Source: Micrococcales bacterium (GTDB lineage Bacteria; Actinomycetota; Actinomycetes; Actinomycetales; Dermatophilaceae). From it: a stretch of DNA of 26,588 nucleotides. The notes below the pieces were generated by a model. The model saw only the letters and a program-made list of their open reading frames with translations. It was not told the origin of the DNA and did no database searches. Below are positions 15,582 through 23,368 of this stretch, in pieces; within the stretch, counting starts at the first letter, position 1; each line of letters opens with the position of its first letter. The stretch spans positions 1 to 26,588 of the forward strand of contig JAKDLQ010000004.1 in assembly GCA_030452775.1 (NCBI GenBank), written 5' to 3'. Position numbers and translations under genes: made by a program.

Positions 15582-16709
15582 GTGAAGTTTCGGGTTGAGC
15601 GTGACGTCCTGGCCGAGGCCGTGACCTGGGTGGCGCGAGGCCTGCCTGCTCGCCCGCCCGTCCCGGTCCTTGCCGGGCTGCTCCTCGTGGCAGACGACGA
15701 GGGGAGCCTCACCCTCTCGGCCTTCGACTACGAAGTGTCGGCCCGGATCACCGTCCCGGCCGATGTCGCCGAGTCCGGCCAGGTGCTGGTCCTTGGCCGA
15801 CTGCTGGCAGACATCTCCCGCAACCTGCCCGCCAAGCCGATCGATGTCGACGCCGATGGCACCAAGGTCAACGTCGCCTGCGGATCCTCGCGCTTCAGCT
15901 TGCGAGAGATGCCGGTCGGCGACTACCCGACGCTGCCCTCCGCGCCGGACGGCAGCGGCACCATCGCCGGCGACCTCTTCACGCAGGCCGTCGCCCAGGT
16001 TGCGGTCGCAGCCGACAAGGGCGACACCCTGCCGATCCTCACCGGTGTCCGGATGGAGATCGAAGGTGACCGGATGACGCTGCTGGCCACCGACCGTTAT
16101 CGACTGGCGATGCGTGAACTCGCGTGGAGTCCGGCATCCCCCGAGGCGAGCCATGTCGCCCTCGTCCCGGCCCGGCAACTGTCCGACACAGCGAAGGCGC
16201 TCGGCGCGTCCGGCTCGGTGCAGCTCGCTCTCGGCCACGGCAGCGACGGACTCATCGGCTTCGAGGCCGGCCAGCGCCGGGCGACGACCCGGCTGCTCGA
16301 CGGTGAGTACCCCAAGGTCACCTCCATCTTCCCGACGAGCGTCGAGACCGAGGCCGTCATCGAGACTGCCGCGCTCGAGGAGGCCGTCAAGCGCGTGGCC
16401 CTTGTCGCCGAGCGCAACACCCCGGTGCTGCTGAGATTCACCGACGGCCAGGTGGACATCGAGGCCGGCACCGGCGACGACGCGCAGGCGAGCGAGGCGG
16501 TCGAGGCGACCTTGACCGGGCCCGAGATCCAGATCGCCTTCAACCCCCAGTTCCTCCTCGATGGCCTGCACGCCGTCGGCACCGGCTGGAGTCGCCTGTC
16601 CTTCACCCAACCGAGCCGTCCGGCGGTCCTCAGCGGGCAGGCCGAGGCCGACGGCGAGGCTGACACGTCCTACCGGTACGTCCTCATGCCGGTCCGCTTC
16701 GCGCAGTGA
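15582..16709 (+). CDS. dnaN: DNA polymerase III beta subunit (sliding clamp)
   Basis: 375 residues from a GTG at 15582. The start MKFRVERDVLAEAVTWVARGLPARPPVPVL is typical, and the C-terminus ends VLMPVRF, the usual clamp end. Three-domain clamp of normal length. It encircles DNA and tethers polymerase III. No strong ribosome site is seen ahead of the GTG. Confidence 0.97.
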   Translation: MKFRVERDVLAEAVTWVARGLPARPPVPVLAGLLLVADDEGSLTLSAFDYEVSARITVPADVAESGQVLVLGRLLADISRNLPAKPIDVDADGTKVNVACGSSRFSLREMPVGDYPTLPSAPDGSGTIAGDLFTQAVAQVAVAADKGDTLPILTGVRMEIEGDRMTLLATDRYRLAMRELAWSPASPEASHVALVPARQLSDTAKALGASGSVQLALGHGSDGLIGFEAGQRRATTRLLDGEYPKVTSIFPTSVETEAVIETAALEEAVKRVALVAERNTPVLLRFTDGQVDIEAGTGDDAQASEAVEATLTGPEIQIAFNPQFLLDGLHAVGTGWSRLSFTQPSRPAVLSGQAEADGEADTSYRYVLMPVRFAQ

Positions 16710-16767
16710 TCGCGTGCCGGTCCGCGGTGACCTCTGGGGCTGTCGATCCGTATGCCGCCCTCCTGGC

Positions 16768-16773
16768 GTAGCC
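16768..16773 (+). promoter_or_regulatory. Possible -10 element for gnd
   Basis: TAGCCT lies in the dnaN-gnd spacer, about 60 bases before the gnd ATG. No clear -35 was found. Confidence 0.3.
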
Positions 16774-16832
16774 TCGGACCCACCGTCCCGCACACGCCGG
16801 GTTTCGCTTCGTCCACGAGGAGGGCACGTGCC

Positions 16833-17900
16833 ATGCAGCTCGGTCTGATCGGTCTCGGCAAGATGGGCGCCAACATGCGCGAACGGCTGCGCCGGGCAGG
16901 CCATGAGGTTGTCGGCTACGACCGCAACCCCGAGGTCTCCGATGTCACGACGCTCGAAGCGTTGGTCGCCGCCCTCGAGGCACCACGCGTCGTCTGGGTC
17001 ATGGTCCCCTCGGGCGCACCGACCCGCGACACGGTGGCGGAGCTGGGCGAGCTGCTCGAGCCGGGCGACCTCGTCGTCGACGGTGGCAACTCGCGCTTCA
17101 CCGACGACTTCGACAACGCGAAGCTGCTCGGGGACAAGGAGATCGGCTACGTCGACTGCGGCGTCAGCGGCGGCATCTGGGGCCTGGCCAACGGCTACGG
17201 CCTCATGGTCGGGGGCGCTCAGGAGTCCGTCGAGCGGGCGATGCCGATCTTCGACGCGCTCCGGCCCGAGGGCCCCCGCGAGGAGGGCTTCGTTCACGCC
17301 GGTGAGGTCGGCGCCGGCCACTACACGAAGATGGTCCACAACGGCATCGAGTACGGGCTGATGCAGGCCTACGCAGAGGGCTACGAGCTGCTCATGCGCA
17401 AGGACATCGTCACTGACGTCCCCGGCGCCTTCAAGGCGTGGAGCCGGGGCACCGTGGTCCGGTCCTGGCTGCTCGACCTCATGGTCGAGGCCCTCGAGAA
17501 GAATCCCGGCCTCGACGGCGTATCCGACTACACGGTCGACTCCGGCGAGGGCAAGTGGACCGTCGAGGAGGCCATCGCCCTCGAAGTGCCGATGCCGGTC
17601 ATCTCCGCGTCGCTGTTCGCCCGCTATGCCTCGCGTCAGCTCGCCTCACCGACGATGCAGGCGGTCGCCGCCCTGCGCGGCGAGTTCGGCGGCCACGAGG
17701 TCATGACGATCGAGGAGGGCAACGCCTTGCGCCGCGGCGACGAGGCCATGTCGCCGGCCCAGCAGGCCGCCGCCAAGGGCATCGTCGAGAAGGCCGACGC
17801 AGAACGTCCCCGAGACGCCCAGCAGGCCGCACGCGCCCAGACGGGCACGCAGACGGGCACGCAGACGGAGAGCCAGCCTTCGGCGGCACAGCAGGACTGA
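16833..17900 (+). CDS. gnd: 6-phosphogluconate dehydrogenase, decarboxylating (short GndA/GntZ type)
   Basis: 355 residues from the ATG at 16833, with GAGGAGGG upstream (the open frame extends 27 codons further without homology). The NAD(P) Rossmann motif GLIGLGKMG is at 4-12; GGNSRFTDD, VDCGVSGGIWGL and GHYTKMVHNGIEYGLMQAYAEG hold the family's substrate-binding and catalytic Lys/Asn-Glu residues. It oxidises 6-phosphogluconate to ribulose 5-phosphate and CO2. The last 25 residues are a Gln/Thr/Gly-rich tail made by a 12-bp repeat. Its place between dnaN and recF is known in several actinomycetes. Confidence 0.93.
   Translation: MQLGLIGLGKMGANMRERLRRAGHEVVGYDRNPEVSDVTTLEALVAALEAPRVVWVMVPSGAPTRDTVAELGELLEPGDLVVDGGNSRFTDDFDNAKLLGDKEIGYVDCGVSGGIWGLANGYGLMVGGAQESVERAMPIFDALRPEGPREEGFVHAGEVGAGHYTKMVHNGIEYGLMQAYAEGYELLMRKDIVTDVPGAFKAWSRGTVVRSWLLDLMVEALEKNPGLDGVSDYTVDSGEGKWTVEEAIALEVPMPVISASLFARYASRQLASPTMQAVAALRGEFGGHEVMTIEEGNALRRGDEAMSPAQQAAAKGIVEKADAERPRDAQQAARAQTGTQTGTQTESQPSAAQQD
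17838..17869. repeat. 12-bp tandem repeat at the gnd 3' end
   Basis: CAGACGGGCACG is repeated nearly three times (two full copies and a partial), coding for Gln-Thr-Gly-Thr units in a low-complexity tail. Confidence 0.85.
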
Positions 17901-17911
17901 GCGCGAGGGTC

Positions 17912-19156
17912 GTGCACGTCCGCCACCTGACGCTCAAGGACTTCCGCAGCTACCCGAGCGCGGAACTCGCGTTGACTCCCGGCATGACGATCCTCGTCGG
18001 CCCCAACGGCCAGGGCAAGACCAACCTCGTCGAGGCGATCGGCTACCTTGCCACGCTCGGGTCGCATCGGGTTGCGACCGACCAGCCGCTCGTCCGCTTC
18101 GGGGCCGCGCAGGCGATCGTTCGCGGCGCGGTCCTGCGAGAGGGCCGCGAGACCCTCATCGAGCTCGAGATCACGCCGGGCCGTCCCAACCGGGCCCGGC
18201 TCGGCAAGTCTCCCGCCGGGCGCCCGCGCGACGTGCTGGGAACGCTGCGCACGGTGCTCTTCGCCCCCGAGGATCTCGCGCTCGTCAAGGGTGACCCGGC
18301 CGGACGACGCGGCTTCCTCGATGATCTGCTCGTGCAGCGCCAGCCACGCTGGTCGGCCGTGCGCAGCGACTACGACAGAGTCCTCAAACAACGCAGCGCG
18401 CTGCTGAAGTCGGCCGCCCCGGTGCTGCGCCGGGGAGCGCGGCGCGCCCAGCGGCATACCGCATCGATGAACTCCACGGACCTCGCGGCATCGCTCGATG
18501 AGGAGAGGGAGTCGGCGTTGCACACCCTTGAGGTGTGGAACGAGCACCTCGCGACGATTGGCGCACCACTGCTCTATGCGCGGCTGCGGCTGCTGCGCGA
18601 CCTCGTGCCCGGCCTCGCCGAGTGTTACGACGCGGTCTCGGCCAGTGCATCGAATGCCCGCGCCACCTACCGGAGCTCACTGCACGAGGGGATGGCCACC
18701 CGCATCGCCGGCGGCGACGTGCCCGAGATCGAGGAGCTGCGAGGCGCACTCCTCGAGACGCTCGAGGAGCTGCGCAGCCAGGAGATCGAGCGGGGCGTCT
18801 GCCTCGTCGGTCCACACCGCGACGACGTGCACCTCACGCTCGGGGAGCTGCCGGCCAAGGGATACGCCAGTCACGGCGAGTCATGGAGCTTCGCGCTCGG
18901 TCTCAAGATCGCCGCCTACCGGCTGCTGCGACGGGACCTCGCGGATGACCCGGTGCTCATCCTCGACGACGTCTTCGCCGAGCTCGACATCGGCCGGCGA
19001 GACCGCCTCGCCGAGCTGATCGGCGACTGTGAGCAGGTGCTGGTCACCGCAGCCGTCGAAGCCGACGTACCCGAGCGGCTAAGAGCATCGGGGAGCACGT
19101 TCGAGGTGACGCTCGGCCGGCTCGAGCAGAGCGCGGCGGCGGTGGGCGATGGGTGA
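17912..19156 (+). CDS. recF: DNA replication/repair protein RecF
   Basis: 414 residues from a GTG at 17912, 11 bases after gnd, where homology begins (VHVRHLTLKDFRSYPSAEL). An SMC-like ATPase: Walker A GPNGQGKTN (30-38), signature LVGPHRDDVHLTL and Walker B PVLILDDVFAELD. It loads RecA at gapped DNA through RecOR. It overlaps dciA by 8 bases, so the two are probably one transcript. Confidence 0.96.
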   Translation: MHVRHLTLKDFRSYPSAELALTPGMTILVGPNGQGKTNLVEAIGYLATLGSHRVATDQPLVRFGAAQAIVRGAVLREGRETLIELEITPGRPNRARLGKSPAGRPRDVLGTLRTVLFAPEDLALVKGDPAGRRGFLDDLLVQRQPRWSAVRSDYDRVLKQRSALLKSAAPVLRRGARRAQRHTASMNSTDLAASLDEERESALHTLEVWNEHLATIGAPLLYARLRLLRDLVPGLAECYDAVSASASNARATYRSSLHEGMATRIAGGDVPEIEELRGALLETLEELRSQEIERGVCLVGPHRDDVHLTLGELPAKGYASHGESWSFALGLKIAAYRLLRRDLADDPVLILDDVFAELDIGRRDRLAELIGDCEQVLVTAAVEADVPERLRASGSTFEVTLGRLEQSAAAVGDG

Positions 19157-19724
19157 GGACGGGATGGCCGGAGCACCACGCCCCGGTGGTGCCGAGGACC
19201 CTTCCGGGCCCACCGATGAGGACACCCGGATCGCCGACGCCGCGGCGTCCGCGCTTGCCCGCGCCCGCCAAGGCGCGGTCGGCAAGGGTCTGCGACCCGG
19301 GATGAGACCGCCCAGGCGCCGCCGGGTCGCGGGGTCGGCGCCGATGTCCGGATCGGGGCTGGACGGGCGTGACCCGGCACTGCTCGGGGAGCAGCTCGAC
19401 CGGCTCCTCGTCGACCGGGGCTGGAAGCTCGACGTCGCCGTGGGGGCGGTCATGGGCCGGTGGGCGCAGATCGTCGGGCCGGATATCGCGACCCACGTCG
19501 TGCCGGTGACCTTCACCGACGGCGTGCTCACGGTCCAGGCGGACTCGACCGCGTGGGCAACCCAGATGAGGCTGCTCGCCTCGTCGGTCCTGGGCAGAGT
19601 CGAGGAGGAGATCGGGGCCGGTGCGGTCAGCGACCTGCAGGTCCTCGGCCCGAGCGCCCCCTCGTGGCGCCGCGGGCCGCGCCGCTCTCCGGACAGCCGC
19701 GGGCCCCGGGACACCTACGGCTGA
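19149..19724 (+). CDS. dciA: DciA-family protein (DUF721), helicase-operator
   Basis: 191 residues. The ATG lies inside the recF end. The N-terminal half is low-complexity and basic. The conserved domain, about residues 80-165, has the DUF721 pattern (VGAVMGRWAQIVGPDIATHVVPVTFTDGVLTVQADSTAWATQMRLL). DciA works with DnaB helicase loading in bacteria that lack DnaC; the M. tuberculosis homologue lies in the same place after recF. gyrB, which follows in many actinobacteria, does not follow here. Confidence 0.92.
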   Translation: MGEDGMAGAPRPGGAEDPSGPTDEDTRIADAAASALARARQGAVGKGLRPGMRPPRRRRVAGSAPMSGSGLDGRDPALLGEQLDRLLVDRGWKLDVAVGAVMGRWAQIVGPDIATHVVPVTFTDGVLTVQADSTAWATQMRLLASSVLGRVEEEIGAGAVSDLQVLGPSAPSWRRGPRRSPDSRGPRDTYG

Positions 19725-19781
19725 TCCAGGCCTCGAGTCAGGTCACCACGACATCACGACAGACCGATGGAAGGAGACGCT

Positions 19782-19808
19782 GTGAGCCAGGTGAGGATGG
19801 GGTCATGA
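19782..19808 (+). CDS. Possible 8-codon leader peptide coupled to the protease
   Basis: GTG at 19782, with AAGGAG five bases upstream, opens a frame reading V-S-Q-V-R-M-G-S and then TGA. Its stop overlaps the protease ATG (19805-19807) in an ATGA arrangement. This suggests translational coupling or a leader peptide. It could also be chance. Confidence 0.35.
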   Translation: MSQVRMGS

Positions 19809-21358
19809 CGACCGGACCGCACTGCTGCACCATCATCCCGCCCTATCTACTCGAGGCGCTCACCCGCAGCCCGGAGCCGCACGTGGCTCGCTCTGCGCGG
19901 GAGGCGCTGCGCCACGCCGCCGACCTTCGACGGTCACGGCGACAGGCCCCATGGGCCCGGGGCGCCACCCGAGGAGGCCTGGCCCCACCCTTCTCCGGCC
20001 CGGGCACGCAGCTGCGCCGGGCACCAGATGGCGCACCCGCCGATACGCCTTCCCCCCGCGCCCGGAAGCGTCCGACCGAGCCTGGCCCGCGCCGGACGAT
20101 CTCGGATGCGGGCGGGACGATCACGACCCCGGGTGACGAGGTGCGCAACGAAGGGCAGCCGGCCAGCGGCGACCCGGCGGTCGACGAGGCCTACGAGGGG
20201 CTCGGCGCGACGTGGCAGCTGTACTGGGCGGCATACGGCCGCGACTCCCTCGATGGCAAGGGGATGCCGCTGCTCGCGACCGTCCACTACGGGACGAACT
20301 ACGACAACGCCTTCTGGGACGGCCATCAGATGGTGTTCGGCGACGGCGACGGGATCGTCTTTCTCCGCTTCACCCGCAGCCTCGACGTCATCGGGCACGA
20401 GCTGACCCATGGCGTCACCGAGCACACGGCCGGCCTGCTCTACGACGGCCAGTCCGGTGCCCTCAACGAGTCCCTCTCCGACGTCTTCGGCATGATGGTC
20501 AAGCAGCACGCTCTCGGCCAGTCGGCCGCGGACGCCGACTGGCTCGTCGGGGCGGAGCTGCTGGCTCCCGGCGTCAAGGGACGCGCGCTTCGCGACATGC
20601 GCGACCCGGGGACCGCCTACGACGACCCGCGCCTCGGCAAGGATCCCCAGCCGGCGCACATGGACGACTATGTCGACACCAGCGAGGACAACGGCGGCGT
20701 GCACATCAACTCCGGCATCCCCAACCGGGCATTCGCCCTCGCGGCCCTCGCCATCGGAGGCAACGCCTGGGAGGGCGCGGGACCGATCTGGTATGCCGTC
20801 CTCGACGGACCGGGGATCAAGGCGGACTGCGACTTCGCGACCTTCGCCGACCTCACCGTCGCGGCGGCTGCCGACCTCCACGGGGACGGATCGGCGGAGC
20901 ACTCGGCGGTGCGCAAGGCGTGGGCGGAGGTCGGGGTATCGAGCGACAGCGATGCCGATGCCGGGGCCGGAGCGACAGGCGCCGCAGCCGGCACGGGCAC
21001 CATGTCCGACGAGTCGGATGCCCTGTCATCGGACACTCCGGGCGGGCCGGCCCATGGAGAGGTGCCGCCGGTCGACACCCAGGTGCTGCTACGGCGCACG
21101 GGTGGCTTCGCGGGCCTGGTGCGGGAGCGGCGGCTGGCCCTGGCCGAGCTCCCCGAGCCGGACACCTACGATTGGCAGCGTCTGCTCGCGGCCCCGACCC
21201 TCGAGCGCATCGCCCGGACGAGCGAGCGCGAGGTGAACCGTCCGGACGCCTTCTGCTACTCCGTGGTGTGCGACCGGGTCGACGTCGATGTCACTCTCGC
21301 CGAGCCGCACCTACCTGACGCGATCCACCAGCTCTTCGAACGCACCCTCGGCGGCTGA
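19805..21358 (+). CDS. Protealysin-like M4 metalloprotease with a C-terminal emfourin-like domain
   Basis: 517 residues. The N-terminal CCTIIPPYLLEAL (7-19) is the short propeptide typical of protealysins, not the long FTP propeptide of thermolysin. No signal peptide is seen, so a cytosolic or non-classical location is likely. The zinc protease core carries HELTH (His198, Glu199, His202), the third ligand Glu222 in GALNESLSD, and His300 in GGVHINSGI. After a 40-residue Ala/Gly/Ser/Asp linker (about 380-420), residues 424-517 hold a separate segment starting TQVLLRRTGGFAG that resembles the M4 inhibitor emfourin; this identification is from memory of the family. Emfourin is usually encoded by a separate neighbouring gene, so the fusion is notable. 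The ATG is chosen because the propeptide motif follows directly. Confidence 0.88.
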   Translation: MTTGPHCCTIIPPYLLEALTRSPEPHVARSAREALRHAADLRRSRRQAPWARGATRGGLAPPFSGPGTQLRRAPDGAPADTPSPRARKRPTEPGPRRTISDAGGTITTPGDEVRNEGQPASGDPAVDEAYEGLGATWQLYWAAYGRDSLDGKGMPLLATVHYGTNYDNAFWDGHQMVFGDGDGIVFLRFTRSLDVIGHELTHGVTEHTAGLLYDGQSGALNESLSDVFGMMVKQHALGQSAADADWLVGAELLAPGVKGRALRDMRDPGTAYDDPRLGKDPQPAHMDDYVDTSEDNGGVHINSGIPNRAFALAALAIGGNAWEGAGPIWYAVLDGPGIKADCDFATFADLTVAAAADLHGDGSAEHSAVRKAWAEVGVSSDSDADAGAGATGAAAGTGTMSDESDALSSDTPGGPAHGEVPPVDTQVLLRRTGGFAGLVRERRLALAELPEPDTYDWQRLLAAPTLERIARTSEREVNRPDAFCYSVVCDRVDVDVTLAEPHLPDAIHQLFERTLGG

Positions 21359-21550
21359 CAACGTGCGCCAGGCCGATCTGTGCCCAGTGCCCTCGATGCC
21401 CCCCGGTGTCCAGACCCCCGGCGGCTGACAACGGCTGCTCGTCGACTCAGCCCGCTCAGCCCGCTCAGCCCGCTCAGCCCACTCACGCCGGCTCAGCCCG
21501 GCTGCTCGTGAACCGGCCCCGCAGCATCGCCCGGACGAGCGAGCACGAGG
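21207..21550. repeat. 27-bp and 15-bp direct repeats linking the protease 3' end to the spacer
   Basis: A 27-base stretch of the emfourin-like coding part (21207-21233) recurs at 21524-21550 with one change. A 15-base stretch spanning the stop (21349-21363) recurs exactly at 21419-21433. The order of the two copies is reversed, so this is not a simple tandem duplication. It is probably a decayed partial duplication. Confidence 0.8.
21446..21481. repeat. 9-bp tandem repeat, four copies
   Basis: CTCAGCCCG is repeated four times (the last with one change), followed by two looser copies to about 21500. It is flanked on both sides by GGCTGCTCGT (near 21433 and 21500). It lies in the 197-bp spacer after the protease, where I see no gene. 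Confidence 0.85.
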
Positions 21551-21553
21551 AAT

Positions 21554-21584
21554 AACTACTCGCCGGCTTCCCGCGCGAGTAGTT
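21554..21584. terminator. Hairpin at the end of the arsC-like gene
   Basis: Perfect 10-bp arms (AACTACTCGC / GCGAGTAGTT) with an 11-base loop, spanning the minus-strand stop at 21556. The U tract is poor. It may end the ybaK-arsC transcript. Confidence 0.35.
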
Positions 21585-21924
21585 CGGCGACGGTCTGCGG
21601 ATCGCGGGCCACCATGGTCGTGCCATCGGTGGTGGTGATGATGGGTCGCTGGATGGTCAGCGGGCTCGCCACCATGGCCGCAATCCAGTCTTCGCGGTGC
21701 GCGTCGTCCTTCGGCAGCTCGATCCCGGCGTCCCTGGTCTCCTGGGGACGCGCGATGTCCCACGGTTCGAGGCCCATCCGGCGCAGCACGTCGGCCAGCT
21801 CGGCGCGTGTCGGCGGCTCATCGAGGTAGCGCCGTTCGACGTAGGTGATACCCGCCGCGTCCAGGTCCGCCTTGGCGCTGCGGCACTTCGAGCACGAGGG
21901 GTTGATCCAGATCTCGACAGACAT
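21556..21924 (-). CDS. ArsC/Spx-family reductase-like protein
   Basis: 122 residues. WINPSCSKCRSA places Cys11 and Cys14 in a CxxC at the start of a thioredoxin-like fold, and RRYLDEPP and QRPIITTTDG follow the ArsC pattern. Classic glutaredoxin-coupled ArsC has a single catalytic Cys in this place; the second Cys suggests the YffB/Spx-like side of the family, and arsenate as substrate is unproven. The start overlaps the ybaK-like stop by one base (TGATG), so the two are one operon. Confidence 0.8.
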   Translation of the reverse strand: MSVEIWINPSCSKCRSAKADLDAAGITYVERRYLDEPPTRAELADVLRRMGLEPWDIARPQETRDAGIELPKDDAHREDWIAAMVASPLTIQRPIITTTDGTTMVARDPQTVAELLAREAGE

Positions 21925-22472
21925 CAGTTGACCTCGATCTCCTGGGCGTGGGTCATGGCGAGCAGTTCGTCATACGTCGTCGAGAACACCGCGGCAGGGT
22001 GGCCGGCCGCCGCCCAGACCTCCTCGTACTCCCGGAGGGTGGGGTCGATATAGGTGCGCACCGGCCTCGGGTGCCCGATCGGCGAGACGCCGCCGATGAC
22101 CTGGCCGGTGTGTTCCCTGACGAACCGCGCGCTGGCTCGACGCAACCTGCTCAGGCCGAGGTCGGCGGCGACCTTGGCAGTGTCGACCCGGTGCGCGCCG
22201 GAGGTGAGGACCAAGACCGGCTCCGCGTGCTCCGAGTGCTCCGAGTGCTCCGCGGGCTTCGCGTGCTCCGAGTGCTCCGCGGGCTGCTCGTCCCAACCCT
22301 GCGTCGATGCCTCGAAGAGCAGGCTGTTCGCGATCGCGCCCACCTCGCAGCCGAGCGCCTCGGCAGCCAGGGCCGCAGTGTGGACCGCGCCGGGGAGCAC
22401 GACGATCCGTCCCTGGCCGCCCAGGTCCGTCAGGACAGTCCGGAACCGAGTGATCGACGGGTGTTCACTCAC
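21924..22472 (-). CDS. YbaK/EbsC-family aminoacyl-tRNA deacylase with a repeat insertion
   Basis: 182 residues. Family features: VVLPGAVHTAALAAEALGCEVGAIANSLLFEA, VLVLTSGAHRVD, and the substrate-loop GQVIGGVSPIGHP. This family removes mischarged amino acids from tRNA (for example Cys-tRNAPro). Between LLFEA and PVLVLT the protein carries about 25 extra residues (57-83) of the type HSEH/PAEHSEH, coded by a 9-bp tandem repeat. This falls in a surface loop in the usual fold (inference). The start GTG at 22472 has a -10-like TACGTT seven bases upstream and no ribosome site. Confidence 0.85.
   Translation of the reverse strand: MSEHPSITRFRTVLTDLGGQGRIVVLPGAVHTAALAAEALGCEVGAIANSLLFEASTQGWDEQPAEHSEHAKPAEHSEHSEHAEPVLVLTSGAHRVDTAKVAADLGLSRLRRASARFVREHTGQVIGGVSPIGHPRPVRTYIDPTLREYEEVWAAAGHPAAVFSTTYDELLAMTHAQEIEVN
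22221..22283. repeat. 9-bp tandem repeat in the ybaK-like gene
   Basis: Seven units of a 9-bp repeat (CTCCGAGTG/CTCCGCGTG/CTCCGCGGG variants) in a row, kept in frame. It codes for the His/Ser/Glu/Ala insertion. Confidence 0.9.
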
Positions 22473-22479
22473 GCATCCG

Positions 22480-22485
22480 AACGTA
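22480..22485 (-). promoter_or_regulatory. -10 element of the ybaK-arsC operon
   Basis: Minus-strand TACGTT seven bases before the GTG at 22472, in a leaderless arrangement. Confidence 0.4.
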
Positions 22486-22552
22486 CCGCGCCCGGCTACC
22501 CGGTGGCTTCGCGGGTCGCATCACTGCACAGGTGCCCTTCGCGCCGCAGCAT

Positions 22553-23145
22553 CTATGAGCCCGCCTCGACGAGCTCCTCGTGGGCAACAAGGAGGTGATC
22601 GAGCAGCCCCCAGACGTCGGGGACGAGCCTCGGGCAGGCGACGACACCGATGTGCAGCCGACCGCGGTAGCCCTGGACCGTGAGGTCGATCCCAAGAGCG
22701 TCGGTCAGCATCGACAGGACAACGAGGCCGCCGACGCGGCGACCGACGAGCTCGAGGGGCTCGCCCTGGCCGGGCACGTTGGACACGACGATGTTGAAGG
22801 GCAGGCGCGCGTGGTCGGCGACCCGCGACCGGTGGGCGGCATGGAGGAGGCCGGCGTGTCGCTGCTGCGCCCATCCGAGGGCGCTGTGTCGTCGCCGGGT
22901 TTGGCGCTCGCGGAGCGGGAGGCCGCAGTGGCGAGAACCGGGACGGCGAAACGGGTCAGATCCTCCAGCAGGCTCGGGCTCATCGTCCGGCGCGCCTTCG
23001 CCCGCGCAACCTCGCGCAGCCGAGTGAGCGGGTCGGGCTCGTGGGTAGGAAGCGGGCACGTCGGCAGCATCTCCGCGGGAGTAGACCCGGTGAGCCACTC
23101 GATCGGCCGACGGGAGATCCAGCTAGGCCCTGCCACTGGTGCCAC
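22553..23145 (-). pseudogene. Truncated and frameshifted wax ester synthase/diacylglycerol acyltransferase (WS/DGAT)
   Basis: The last 85 or so residues of the minus-strand frame ending at 22553 have FNIVVSNVPGQGEPLELVG, YRGRLHIGVVACPRLVPDVW and LLVAHEEL, the C-terminal domain of WS/DGAT enzymes. The preceding family-like part (LPTHEPDPLTRLREVARAK..., about 22900-23050) is in a different minus-strand frame, so a frameshift falls roughly between 22830 and 22900. The N-terminal half with the catalytic HHxxxDG is missing: upstream is unrelated sequence. It is therefore a remnant. The exact shift point was not fixed. Confidence 0.75.
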
Positions 23146-23258
23146 GAAGTAGCCGCGTAGACGGCTGTTGGTTGGTTTTGGCGGAACCGCAGGTCAGCGA
23201 GGGTGTGGCGGTTCGTTCTGGTTCAGGCTATATCGTCGTTGGACACGGTTTCGGGAAA

Positions 23259-23283
23259 GTTTGCATCACTTCTTTGCATCATT
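23259..23283. repeat. Short direct repeat upstream of the oxygenase gene
   Basis: TTTGCATCA occurs twice in close tandem (TTTGCATCACTTC then TTTGCATCATTTT) in the 230-bp spacer between the WS/DGAT remnant and the oxygenase. Possible operator. Confidence 0.35.
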
Positions 23284-23362
23284 TTCGGCCGTCACTGGCG
23301 ACCCAGTGGCAGGCCCGCTGTCGGTCGATCACCGCGCGACCTTCCTGCTCCGAAGGTATCGG

Positions 23363-23368
23363 TAGGTT
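23363..23368 (+). promoter_or_regulatory. -10 element of a leaderless promoter for the oxygenase gene
   Basis: TAGGTT lies seven bases before the ATG at 23376, with no ribosome site between. Confidence 0.4.

Noticed and set aside
15540..17339. Long minus-strand frame opposite dnaN and gnd
   Set aside because: Antisense shadow of two clear genes; no recognisable motifs.
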